Assembly (NCBI RefSeq): GCF_947172395.1
Contig: NC_069109.1
Coordinates: 1,830,897 to 1,894,896 of the forward strand
Direction of reading: 5' to 3'
Source: Bicyclus anynana
Lineage: Eukaryota > Arthropoda > Insecta > Lepidoptera > Nymphalidae
Length of the DNA stretch: 64,000 nucleotides
Both the position numbers and the translations under genes were made by a program. The notes under the pieces are model-generated. The model saw only the letters and a program-made list of their open reading frames with translations, ran no database searches and was not told the origin of the DNA. Of this stretch, positions 47,501-54,670 are shown one piece after another; the first letter of the stretch is position 1; every line of letters starts with the position of its first letter.

Positions 47501-48636
47501 ATTGTAATAATGTAGTTGACTCTCCACTCGATCTACCTCCGTGGGGTTGAGCTCATCTGATATGACCCCCTAAATTTATTCATAGTGGGCACTTACCCCT
47601 GAAACCTCATTGTAGTACAATTTGAATCTATCCTTTTGCAGATCACTCACTCCTCGATCCACCCCCGTGGGGTCGAGTTCATCTGATATGACCCCCTAAA
47701 ACTTATTCATAGTGGGCACTTACCCCCTGAAGCTTCATTGTAGTACACATTGAGTCTCTCCTGTTGCAGCTCACTCTCCCCTCGATAGACCCCCGTTGGG
47801 TCGATGCCGTGTTCATCTGATATGACCTCCCAAAACTGCAACACAAAATATTCATTATTAATGGATTCCCCGCGGTTTCATCATCTTAGTTACAATTTGT
47901 AACTGTGGAATTGGATGTCATATAGCAAGCTACTCTGTACTCGATGATAATTGAGAAGAGAAAGTATTCTTTTTGTTTTTTAATTAATAATAATGTAAGG
48001 TACCCTCGGTTGGGAGGTCCAATTCGTACTTATCCGGTTTTTTAGAGGATTTTCAAGAACAAGAACCGATCCTGAGAAAACGCGACGAGTATCCTAAACA
48101 TTTTTTAGCACAACGCCATCTTGTACATCTTTCAGGAACTAACTCGTGAAGGAACCCGTTCATACAAAAATTATGTAGCGTACTGATACCTATAATATCA
48201 ACGAGATGGCGCTGCGAGTAAAATAGCCAATTTTTAATAAAAAAAACCATTCACTGACTCACTATTCGTTCATTCAGATATTGCACGTATTGTATGTTTA
48301 TAAATATCTTATTTTATTTTAAATCCTTACGATATGCCTCGCACCTCGAATCGAAGAGATACTCTCGTATACTTATTCTAAAAATCTTTTCGATAACGCC
48401 ATCTTCGGCGTTTTTGAAGAACTTTTCCTAGTACCTACTAGGAGAAAATCATGCTAATCCTATTGCCTAACAATTAACATAATTTGGGTTGTTTTAAGCA
48501 ATGTTATTTGTGAATAAATGCAATAACTAGTAGTTAAAATAATAGAGAATATTATTACTTCTATTTAATATAACCTCACCTTAGTTCCGATTTGATTACC
48601 GCATTGACCTGCTTGTACGTGCACAATTTCACGCAT
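28443..48636 (-). CDS. beta-tubulin, divergent isotype (11 exons, 456 aa)
   Basis: In coding order the exons are 48636-48580, 47835-47724, 46147-46025, 45137-45036, 42179-42052, 40868-40701, 38235-38050, 36616-36477, 34022-33863, 29252-29151 and 28535-28443. All join in frame (1371 nt). Family hallmarks: the MREI start, the GTP-binding loop GGGTGSG, DLEPGTMDSVRSGP, CDPRHGRYLTV, and FLHWYTGEGMDEMEF. The product should pair with alpha-tubulin in microtubules. Oddities: the M-loop region, highly conserved in other beta-tubulins, is changed (TARNSFNYRPQNVSEL); SMTMSG at an exon joint; FRRR for the usual FRRK; and a 30-residue tail with a run of glutamates that ends MVHRPL. No clear EGEF axonemal motif is present (nearest is VGFDEE). 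This suggests a specialised, perhaps tissue-restricted isotype. Introns are packed with transposons. Confidence 0.94.
28612..28930 (+). mobile_element. SINE family B copy with rearranged 5' end
   Basis: CACGGCCTCCATGAAG is followed by a short insertion, then box B GGTTCCATCCC and the normal body to GAGCTAACTTGTAGATAAT. It lies in the last tubulin intron. Confidence 0.8.
28950..29110 (+). pseudogene. RTE-like LINE fragment
   Basis: The forward strand has LKWQWAGHAVRRDDR followed by a stop and a GGLTTSRE piece in another frame; compare 60945-61140. Confidence 0.6.
29280..29690 (-). other. unassigned intronic repeat with a 134-codon frame
   Basis: The minus strand is open from 29681 to 29277 but the protein shows no recognisable domain. 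Composition suggests a mobile-element untranslated region. I do not call it a gene. Confidence 0.4.
29818..32726 (-). mobile_element. Helitron-like element carrying a nested hAT
   Basis: In element orientation it starts TCTATACTTATAATAAATC and ends in a hairpin (GCGGACG ... CGTCCGC) followed by CTAG, the classic non-autonomous Helitron layout. It includes a (CCCTA)n tract near 29890-29990 and a CAGA run near 32548. The hAT at 30316-32283 interrupts it. Confidence 0.8.
30316..32283 (+). mobile_element. degenerate hAT transposon (ZMYM1-like transposase)
   Basis: Ends CAGCGCCGGATCT and AGATCCGGGGCTG are inverted repeats, and TATATGCT flanks both sides (30308-30315 and 32284-32291), an 8-bp duplication typical of hAT. 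The interior, broken by stops and frameshifts, reads as a transposase: AQSYDNGPAF, FVPCLAYSLNLVG, a middle region near 31436-31690, and the C-terminal dimerisation block SFTKLKLIKNYLRSSMSQE near 31790-31850. The related Helitron-like copy at 32890-33849 lacks it, giving the empty site. Confidence 0.88.
32890..33849 (-). mobile_element. Helitron-like element, second copy (no hAT)
   Basis: Same ends as 29818-32726. The stretch around 33430 (CATATATATGTTATTGTG) is the unoccupied hAT target. Its 5' end lies 13 bases from the donor of the tubulin exon 33863-34022. Confidence 0.8.
34048..34358 (-). mobile_element. P-type MITE with 8-bp target duplication
   Basis: Ends CTCAGACCAATTATAG and CAATAATTGGTCCGAG; TTATCTAT flanks both sides (34040-34047 and 34359-34366). 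Confidence 0.88.
34785..35065. mobile_element. foldback element
   Basis: CCGACTTCCAAAAAGG on the left and GGAAGTCGGTTG on the right, with an inner inverted pair GAAGGCGGTGCCAA / TTGGCACCGCCTTC. Related to 58326-58686. Confidence 0.7.
35300..35954 (+). mobile_element. Helitron-like element
   Basis: TCTATACTTATAATAAATC to GTCCGCTAG, preceded by A and followed by T. The CTGT run, a GGGTA-type tract and the terminal hairpin are all present. Confidence 0.82.
36702..37195 (+). mobile_element. SINE family A interrupted by SINE family B
   Basis: The 5' part (box B GGTTCGAATCC) ends in TGTGCATTTTT near 36780. The 3' part resumes with AATTAAATATCACGTGTC near 36999. The gap is SINE B. Confidence 0.8.
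36781..36997 (-). mobile_element. SINE family B nested in SINE A
   Basis: Inverted: ATTCTTTACAAGTGAGCC ... CCTCCCACCAGCC; 5' truncated. Confidence 0.82.
37200..38049. other. tubulin intron, mostly unassigned
   Basis: A 65-codon frame (37200-37397) has no recognisable domain. Two related stretches (TGTTGCGATGCAGTTA.G...ATAGATGGCG) near 37620 and 37965 show an internal duplication. No gene is called. Confidence 0.4.
38290..38490 (+). repeat. dispersed repeat (CCCTACACACAACG family)
   Basis: Shares CCTTTAACCCTACACACAAC and AGTTTGATTTGTTAA with 62405-62590; inverted relative at 10430-10545. Confidence 0.65.
38648..38852 (-). mobile_element. short Helitron-like repeat
   Basis: From CTAGCTGACGCCGCGCGG to TTATAATATTAGTATAGA. 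Same family as 40894-41070 and 41083-41277. Confidence 0.7.
38868..38975 (+). mobile_element. P-type element 3' fragment
   Basis: Matches 23890-23980 (GTTAAATATTTTCGATGTG, CAATTTTGTCCGTGAATTTG). Confidence 0.55.
39067..39395 (+). mobile_element. SINE family B, full-length copy
   Basis: GACGGCCTCCGTGGCGCAG to AAGGGCTAACCTTTACAG. A second partial 3' end (39400-39520) follows directly, so the 3' half is duplicated. Confidence 0.85.
39627..39942 (+). mobile_element. P-type MITE, full-length copy
   Basis: AGACCAATTATTGTATAGG to CTTCTATAATTGGTCTGAG. Confidence 0.85.
39945..40215 (-). mobile_element. SINE family B copy
   Basis: Inverted, directly abutting the preceding MITE; ends CATACCACTGCGCCAGAG. 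Confidence 0.82.
40234..40684 (-). mobile_element. 454-bp dispersed element, copy 2
   Basis: Inverse of 18394-18847, flanked by GTTAAG and CTTAAG. It ends 16 bases from the tubulin exon edge at 40701, inside the donor region of the intron. Confidence 0.75.
40894..41277 (-). mobile_element. two tandem short Helitron-like repeats
   Basis: CTAGCTGACACCGCGC (40894) and CTAGCTGGCGCCGCGCGG (41083) each open a ~190-bp unit containing AAATCGGACCAGTAGTTCC. The second ends TTAGTATAGA. Confidence 0.72.
41284..41450 (-). mobile_element. SINE family A, 3' half
   Basis: Inverted: GTTATCAACCCATATACGG ... GGCAGACTTCACACACGC. Confidence 0.78.
41455..41620 (+). pseudogene. LINE C-terminal fragment
   Basis: GGAAGGCCAAAGATGGTTGG ... 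GGATAAGGGTAAGG matches the inverse of 4060-4210; the conserved ORF tail of the same LINE. Confidence 0.68.
42505..43818 (-). mobile_element. Helitron-like element carrying a palindromic insert
   Basis: It starts CTAGCGGACGCCCGCGAC and ends near TTTATTATAATACTT, interrupted at CTGCCCAG / GAGTATG by the palindrome 42748-43612. Confidence 0.75.
42748..43612. mobile_element. 865-bp near-perfect palindromic element
   Basis: Arms 42748-43126 and 43234-43612 (379 bp each) are inverted copies with only a handful of mismatches and no indels that I can find. They run from CAGGGCTAGCACGGG inwards to ACAAGTGCACTTGTTCTC or its match. The loop is a (CCCTA)n tract. CAG flanks both ends (42745-42747 and 43613-43615), a possible 3-bp target duplication. 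Two almost identical 109-codon frames on opposite strands are by-products. Confidence 0.85.
43819..44000 (-). pseudogene. reverse transcriptase fragment
   Basis: The minus strand encodes RRGIFQGDSLSPLLFCLAIN, the RT block before the catalytic box; nothing else survives. Confidence 0.7.
44124..44689 (+). mobile_element. Helitron-like element
   Basis: TCTATACTTATAATAAATC to GCGTCCGCTAG then T. It contains an internal duplication of the AACAAAAACTA...GGAT block (about 44280 and 44468). Confidence 0.82.
45155..45235 (-). mobile_element. P-type MITE fragment
   Basis: AAAGCGTTAGATCATTGATC ... TTATAATTCGTCTGAGG. Confidence 0.55.
45285..45665 (-). pseudogene. LINE 3' end (CR1/Jockey-like)
   Basis: On the minus strand the LINE 3' region runs through a short ORF remnant (near 45655) to a CAAATAGTCAACTGACGTG block and ends AATAAATGAATTTTG. 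Confidence 0.6.
45673..45975 (-). mobile_element. SINE family B with duplicated 3' part
   Basis: Two consecutive inverted 3' ends (from 45673 and from 45798), both with GTTAGGAGGAAGATGAAAAT. Confidence 0.8.
46193..46262 (-). mobile_element. Helitron-like end fragment
   Basis: TACTAGCGGATACCCGCGAC then GTCCGCGTGG. Confidence 0.55.
46407..46907 (-). mobile_element. MITE bounded by GGGATGATGAC repeats, copy 2
   Basis: Inverted copy of 13781-14277; TAAT lies on both flanks (46403-46406 and 46907-46910), a possible 4-bp duplication. Confidence 0.75.
47045..47394 (+). pseudogene. restriction-like endonuclease fragment of a retroelement
   Basis: The forward frame has SRPDIFLLSKQTKRIVLVEL then TVPWE, a PD-(D/E)xK-type core as in R2/NeSL-like elements, and ends at GARGLPA. 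There it breaks into antisense tubulin pseudo-exon sequence. The overlapping 3' part of the same element is at 55915-56115. Confidence 0.65.
47395..47705 (-). pseudogene. tandem degenerate copies of tubulin exon 2
   Basis: Three copies of exon 2 with flanking intron (about 47395-47470, 47484-47575 and 47595-47697) precede the functional exon on the + axis (47724-47835), with a period near 110-120 bp. The two nearest have TTTTAG or a related change making a stop at the second codon and a 6-bp loss around CACGGCATCGAC. The farthest keeps that block. Most retain GTAAGT donors. Confidence 0.88.
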
Positions 48637-49300
48637 TTTAAAAATTAAAACAACACTTAATCTATTACACAACACTAATATCCACTTTTAAAATCCCAAA
48701 ATGCACTGGTCAATTTATAATTTGTAAAAAAAATGCTTAACTTTACATTTTATCACACTTTATCATATCTGAGAACTCAGTCACCGATAGGTAATGATAA
48801 TAAAATCCAATTTCAGAGCAACACCTATTGCTATATAAAATGTGTGCCTTAACAGGTCTTATTAAATTGGTTGTCTAGAATTTCATGGCCATTTTTCTAT
48901 GGCCTCTCAATTTATAGGAAATGTTGATAGCTGTAGTTCTTTTTCAACTGGTGATATATTTATTGACAATACTCATTATATAGGTGTGGTTAGAATAATT
49001 TACAAGGAATTTTAAGTTTTATTTCTTTGTGATAAAGTTTATTTTCAGTTATTGGTTTCATGGGTTATCACATTTCTCATAATTACATGTGCGTGTAAAA
49101 TGAGTTTCTCAATTCTCATTCACAAGAAATTCAAAATGGTTATTGTTCAAACTTCAAAGACTATTTGTTAGTAATGAGCGTTGTCCTTCGTTCGTCTTTG
49201 TTAGCGCATGTTCTTACTAAGTTATAGCGGCATGTAAGTAGAACCATGTGCAGTAAAACATGCCGGAAGTCAAGACGGCATGGCATTGGGACATACCACG
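48637..49300. promoter_or_regulatory. 5' flank of the tubulin gene
   Basis: AT-rich sequence upstream of the tubulin start codon. I see no convincing TATA box or initiator; a 5' UTR intron cannot be excluded. Confidence 0.35.
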
Positions 49301-49380
49301 GCAATGGTGAGTGGGTTCGATTCCCAGTACTGGAAAATATTTGTGTGATCAACATGGATGTTTTCCAGTGTCGAGGTTAG
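49300..49380 (+). mobile_element. SINE family C fragment
   Basis: GGGTTCGATTCCCAGTACTG then AATATTTGTGTGATCAACATG. Confidence 0.6.
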
Positions 49381-49678
49381 AGCCGTGATAGCCCAGTGGA
49401 TATGACCTCTGCCTCCGATTTCGGAGGGTGTGGGTTCAAATCCGGTCCGGGGCATGCACCTTCAACTTTGAAGTTGTGTGCATTTTAAGAAATTAAATAT
49501 CACGTATCTCAAACAGTGAAGGAAAAACATCGTGAGGAAAGGTTTTCTTAATTCTCTTGAGTGTGTGAAGTCTGCCAATCCGCATTGGGCCAGCGTGGTG
49601 GACTATTGGCCTAACCCCTCTCATTCTGAGAGGAGACTCGAGCTCAGCAGTGAGCCGAATATGGGTTGATATTGACGA
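49381..49678 (+). mobile_element. SINE family A, full-length copy
   Basis: CCGTGATAGCCCAGTGG to GGGTTGATATTGACGAC; box B GGTTCAAATCC. Confidence 0.88.
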
Positions 49679-49753
49679 CTGTCTAGGTGTGATTAGGTAT
49701 ACATTAAATAAATATTTATTTGTAGTATTTCAAAATTATCTATGATTATTTTT

Positions 49754-50060
49754 TGACGGCCTCCGTGGCGCAGTGGTATGCTAGGTGTGTTTACAATTCG
49801 GAGATCCTAGATTCGATCCCCGGCTGGGCCAATTAAGGATTTCTTAATTGGTTCAGGTCTAGCTGGTGGGAGGCTTCGGCCATGGCTAGTTACCACCCTT
49901 CCGGCAAAGTCGTACCGCCAAGCGATTTAGCGTTCCGGTACGATGTCGTGTAGAAACCGAAAGGGCTGTGGATTTTCACCCTCCTAACAAGTTAGCCCGC
50001 TTCCATCTTAGATTGCATCACCACTTACCATTAAGTGAGATTGTAGTCAAGGGTGTAAAC
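49754..50060 (+). mobile_element. SINE family B copy
   Basis: GACGGCCTCCGTGGCGCAG to GTAGTCAAGGG. Confidence 0.85.
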
Positions 50061-50069
50061 AAAAATCAG

Positions 50070-51390
50070 CTATCTCAGCACAGGTAGGTATTACTTTACA
50101 AGCTAGGGATACTTTGTGCTAGGAGTGGGGTGTGTATTCTCCGTATTTATTTATTTTCGGGAGATTAGCTTCAGAGCCAATTCAATGCAAACAAACACAC
50201 ACATAATCAAATCAATCCTCAATAGTATTGCGTGAAAACTATTAACTGATAGTTAATAGTTTATTTAAAATGCTTGCTGTCTTTAAACTAACAGACTATT
50301 AAAAGCATAGAGTACATTGAATATAGGGAAAAGACAGCACGACTGAGGAAAAAAAAATTTTAACGTACTCAAAAATACTCTTTGTCATATTTTAATGAAA
50401 CAATTGTTGTTACGTTGGTAGCACTACAAATATGTCATACGTCACAGAGTAAAATTAAATGTAAATATCAAAAGCTGTCAACGTCAAAAGTATGAATATG
50501 AAAAATTCAAAATTAATTTATTTTTGGTTCGCAATTTTCGTTTTCGTATTTCATAACAAAATAAAAATAGGTGTTAAGTGGTATTAATTATACAGTTTTA
50601 ATTATTAAATTAACGTTTGCCAAAGCCGTGTGTATCATCGCTACGAATAAAAAAAATAATTTAATCTAATGAATAACAAATCAATAAACATGTAACAAGG
50701 TGTAATTATATTATGTGAAGATGTTTAGTTGGTAGAGACCAGAGACCACTTTCAATGATAGACGAGTGTGTAGCAGTGGAAGAATTAAATTATTATAAAT
50801 ATATGAAACTTGAAAAAGTACACACATAATAAAGTCGTGTAATGTTGATTTCGAGATACGAAACAAGAGTCGAAACTTGATGGATATTCAGAAAATAATT
50901 AAAACAAAGAAAATTTAGTCATAAAAGAAACTCCTAAGTACTTATAGTATTTATAGAACTACTAATATCAACTCTATTGAAACTAGTTGGTACAGATAAA
51001 ACCAAAAATTAATTATATTCTGAGCAACTCATAGTAGGTTATAAATGTAACCTAGAATCTAAATAACAAATGAATAAAATACATATACATTCCTCGGAAA
51101 TTTATGAAAACAATGAGTGTTTAAATCTTCCAAAAAATAATAATAGATTTTGAAATATCCATTTAATTGACACTGGTGAATATAACCATGGCTAATTGGT
51201 ACAAATGACAGCCATAAAGGCGAATTGAATTCAATAGATTATATGGAACCTGAAAACAATATGGTTTAAACATTGTACATGCAATGATTTCATAAATAAA
51301 TACCCTGAGGATTTGTTACCTGTATTGGAGGAAGAATTTTCCATTTTGTACAATTTGTACAATTAGTGCCTACCCTAGTCAAAAACCTTG
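50070..51390. other. AT-rich flank upstream of the TMEM267-like gene
   Basis: No open frame of note and no recognised repeat. It probably contains the promoter and a 5' UTR exon; TGCTCAG at 51391-51397 would serve as a splice acceptor eight bases before the ATG. Confidence 0.4.
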
Positions 51391-51405
51391 TGCTCAGGTG
51401 TAATA

Positions 51406-53239
51406 ATGAGATTACTAAGCATTATTCTAACACTATCAATATGTGGAGCAGCATATATGGGGGATTATATAGTTTTTAACTCAAAATATTCGTCCAATCA
51501 AATGTTTCGAGCATTTGCTGACACATCAGTGCATGGGGTTATCGGTCTTTTGTCAGCATTGCTGTTTTTCAGCCACGGGATGAATGTGACGACCCAGGCG
51601 TGGGTCTGTAATACCCTGATTTGTTTCTTGGTATCAGCGTTTATAGATATAGATCATGTGATTGTTGCTAAATCGTTTAATTTGAAGGTATTTTTTTGTA
51701 TTTTTTTCTCATACACTTGGGAGCAATTTATTAATTAATATAATTATAACATTAATTATTTAAAATGAGACAGTCAATGTTTGAAATATAAATAAAGTAG
51801 CGGACACTGCATGGAATTCAGCTAACAAGTTAGCCCGCTTTCATCTTAGTTTGCATGATCACTTACCATCACGTGAGATTGTAGTCAAGGGCTAACTTGT
51901 AGAGAATAAAAAAAAGGCTATTTAACCGACTTGAAAAAGGGAGGTTCTCAATTCGATGTTCAACATAACTTCGTTCTTTCTTAACCAATTTTAAAAATTC
52001 ATTTTATTGTTTCAAAGATCGGTTGAGTAATTTTGTGTTAAAATAAAAATAACTAAATCTCAACAACTCAATTTGTTAAAAAGATTTAATTTTGTTTATG
52101 AATACCAAAAATATCATTACTATCAGCCTATTTAAACACTGAAGTACAGGGCCAGGCCTTCCTTATAGGTAAAGTAATATAAAGTGGACACAACATTCAA
52201 TTTATTTCTTCCCAAGCAATGATAATTTTTTACTATAGATTGGTTACGTCCCTACAAAATTACTGCAAAGTGATCTGAACAGGCTACAAAACTGAATAAA
52301 ACAAAATGCACAATTTTGTCTTTAATTCCGTTATATATTTATGTATATATAGTTTTTACACTTCCTGAACACACAACTCGAAATTGTAGACAATATTAAG
52401 GTATTATTTGTTTAAATATCGGTTGTTGTTGACCACAACTAACATTGAGATGTGGAAATTTCCTCTTTTGAGCGCCTCATTTTTTGTTACCTAGTAACAC
52501 ATCTAACAGTATTTAACATCTTTGCTCCCAAGTGTTATATACACAAAATTAAGAATCATGTGTCTTGGGGCTCAGACCAATTATTGTATAGGACCTGCCT
52601 CGCTAGACGTTACTTTTCTGTCAAAGTATATGATCAACGATCTAATGCGATTATAAAAACTGTCTCTATAGAATCGATGTTAAATAGTTGTAATCGTGTT
52701 CGTCGGTTAAAGAGCTCCGTAAAAATACATTTTTGTGTAATTGAATTGTGTAAAAAACTGGCAAAAACTTTTAGTTTAGTATAAGATATATACCAAATCT
52801 AAGCTCGTTTTCCTCAGAAAACGACAAACAATTTTGTTCGTGACTATGAGTCCTTCTATAATTGGTCTGAGGTCTTGGGGTTTGTCACTAAGCCTATTCT
52901 CTATTGTTTCAGGACATAGCCAATGTAAACAGGAGAGGGATGTTCCACGACACGTCATTTTGTACCATAATGTCATCAATTCTATTGGCATTTAGTCATT
53001 TTACTCGGAAACAGAATATATATTTACTGACATATATGATAATATTGGCATTCACAAGCCATCATATAAGGGATGGGAACAGACGCGGCATATGGTTCTA
53101 TCCCTACGCACACACACAACCGTTGGGCAAGTGTGTGTATGTGTTTCTTATATGTGTACTGCCCTCGTTTCTTGCGTTTATTTTTAATTATACTAAGCCT
53201 GTGTTTAGTCACAGAGTTATTCAATATGGAATGGTGTAA
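51406..53239 (+). CDS. TMEM267-like multi-pass membrane protein (2 exons, 202 aa)
   Basis: The exons are 51406-51687 and 52913-53239, joined in phase 0 (AAG|GTATTT ... TTTCAG|GAC), stop TAA. I chose the ATG at 51406; the upstream TTG is not a eukaryotic start. The protein has several hydrophobic helices and the conserved signatures of the TMEM267 (C5orf28) family: an N-terminal D-x-S-V-H-G-V-I-G segment, DIDHVIVAKSFNLK across the exon joint, and TSHHIRDGNRRGIWFYPY. Length fits the family. The biochemical function is not known; the conserved His/Asp motifs in membrane context recall metal-dependent membrane enzymes, but this is only a resemblance. It is head to head with the tubulin gene, about 2.8 kb apart. 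Confidence 0.86.
51812..51915 (+). mobile_element. SINE family B, 3' end
   Basis: CTAACAAGTTAGCCCGC to AGGGCTAACTTGTAGAG in the TMEM267-like gene intron. Confidence 0.78.
52571..52871 (+). mobile_element. P-type MITE with target duplication
   Basis: CTCAGACCAATTATTG to CTATAATTGGTCTGAG, with GTCTTGGGG directly on both sides (52562-52570 and 52872-52880). It ends 41 bases before the second exon of the TMEM267-like gene. Confidence 0.88.
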
Positions 53240-53311
53240 ATATAGCTACTTTTTGAATATATTTATAAATGAAATGAGTGCTTTATTGTACTTTTATTAA
53301 TATACCACACA

Positions 53312-53317
53312 AATAAA
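53312..53317 (+). promoter_or_regulatory. polyadenylation signal
   Basis: AATAAA, 72 bases after the stop of the TMEM267-like gene. Confidence 0.65.
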
Positions 53318-53324
53318 ATATAAA

Positions 53325-53696
53325 TTAAAAAAAATACAACCGACTTCAAAACCTACAAACGTACTAAACTAAACTAATAAATTCGATTAATAAGTAGGGA
53401 CAATATTTTTTTGATTGCAATTTAAATAGTTACCCAAGGGCGGCAAATTTTGATAAATATTTTTAATTAGGTACTAGTTTCAATTTATTTTTATTTTATT
53501 GTTTTTTAATAGTTAATTGTATCGTATATGTCACTATAAAAGCGAAAAATAACATCATATTATTACGTTCTACCTGCTAATCAGTATGAAGGTGTTGTAT
53601 ACAAGCCATGTAAGAATATCATAAAGATTTAGATTTTGCAGACAGTGCTATTTCATGTGGTCCTGTCAGAAACAGCTTAAATTAAGACAACACCGA
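53325..53696. mobile_element. foldback element, left arm and centre only
   Basis: AATACAACCGACTTCAAAAC and later GCGAAAAATAACATCAT match 58326-58560. The right arm is missing and the 14-bp minisatellite begins at that break. Confidence 0.72.
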
Positions 53697-54392
53697 CAGG
53701 ACAGAGCGTCGCAGACAATGCGTCGCAGATCGAGGGTCGCAGACAGAGCGTCGCAAACAGAGCGTCGTAAACAGCGTCGCAGACAGAGCGTTGCAGACAG
53801 AGCGTCGCAGACAGAGTGTCGCAGACAGAGCGTCGCAGACAGAGCGTCGCAGACAGAGTGTCGCAGACAGAGGGTCGCAAACAGAGCGTCGTAAACAGCG
53901 TCGCAGACAGAGCGTCGCAGACAGAGTGTCGCAGACAGAGCGTCGCAGACAGAGCGTCGCAGACAGAGTGTCGCAGATCGAGGGTCGCAGACAGAGCGTC
54001 GCAGACAATGCGTCGCTAATCGAGGGTCGCAGACAGAGCGTCGCAGATCGAGGGTCGCAGACAGAGCGTCGTAAACAGCGTCGCAGACAGAGCGTCGCAG
54101 ACAATGCGTCGCAGATCGAGGGTCGCAGACAGAGGGTCGCAAACAGAGCGTCGTAAACAGCGTCGCAGACAGAGCGTCGCAGACAATGCGTCGCAGATCG
54201 AGGGTCGCAGACAGAGCGTCGTAAACAGCGTCGCAGACAGAGCGTCGCAGACAGAGTGTCGCAGATCGAGGGTCGCAGACAGAGCGTCGCAGACAGAGCG
54301 TCGCAGACAGTGCGTCGCAGATCGAGGGTCGCAGACAGAGCGTCGCAGACAGAGTGTCGCAGACCGAGCGTCGCAGACTGAGCGTCGCAGAC
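53697..54392. repeat. 14-bp minisatellite (about 50 units)
   Basis: The unit is GTCGCAGACAGAGC, with variants GTCGCAGATCGAGG and GTCGTAAACAGC arranged in higher-order blocks. The long frames on both strands result from the repeat. It lies 3' of the protease gene, about 280 bases from its stop codon. Confidence 0.93.
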
Positions 54393-54670
54393 TTAACTTT
54401 TACAACACTATCACTGTATGCACTTAACAAATGGAAGACGCGATTACAATTGAACTAGCATTGTTTTCCACATTAATCGTAATAACCAAAGAGTAAAATT
54501 TACAATCATTAGGTTTTGATGTTACAGACTTTCAAGCGAGTTACGTCTCCGCGGCGACTTAATAGTCTATGATATCGTTATGTGCAATACTAACGCATCA
54601 TTTTTAGGAAGGAAAATAAAACAAAGGTATAAAAAAGTATAAAGAAGGTATATTATCGCATAGTAGCGTA

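Noticed and set aside
53666..54430. Long frames up to 254 codons on both strands
   Set aside because: They are the 14-bp minisatellite read in different frames; no domain, and both strands are equally open.
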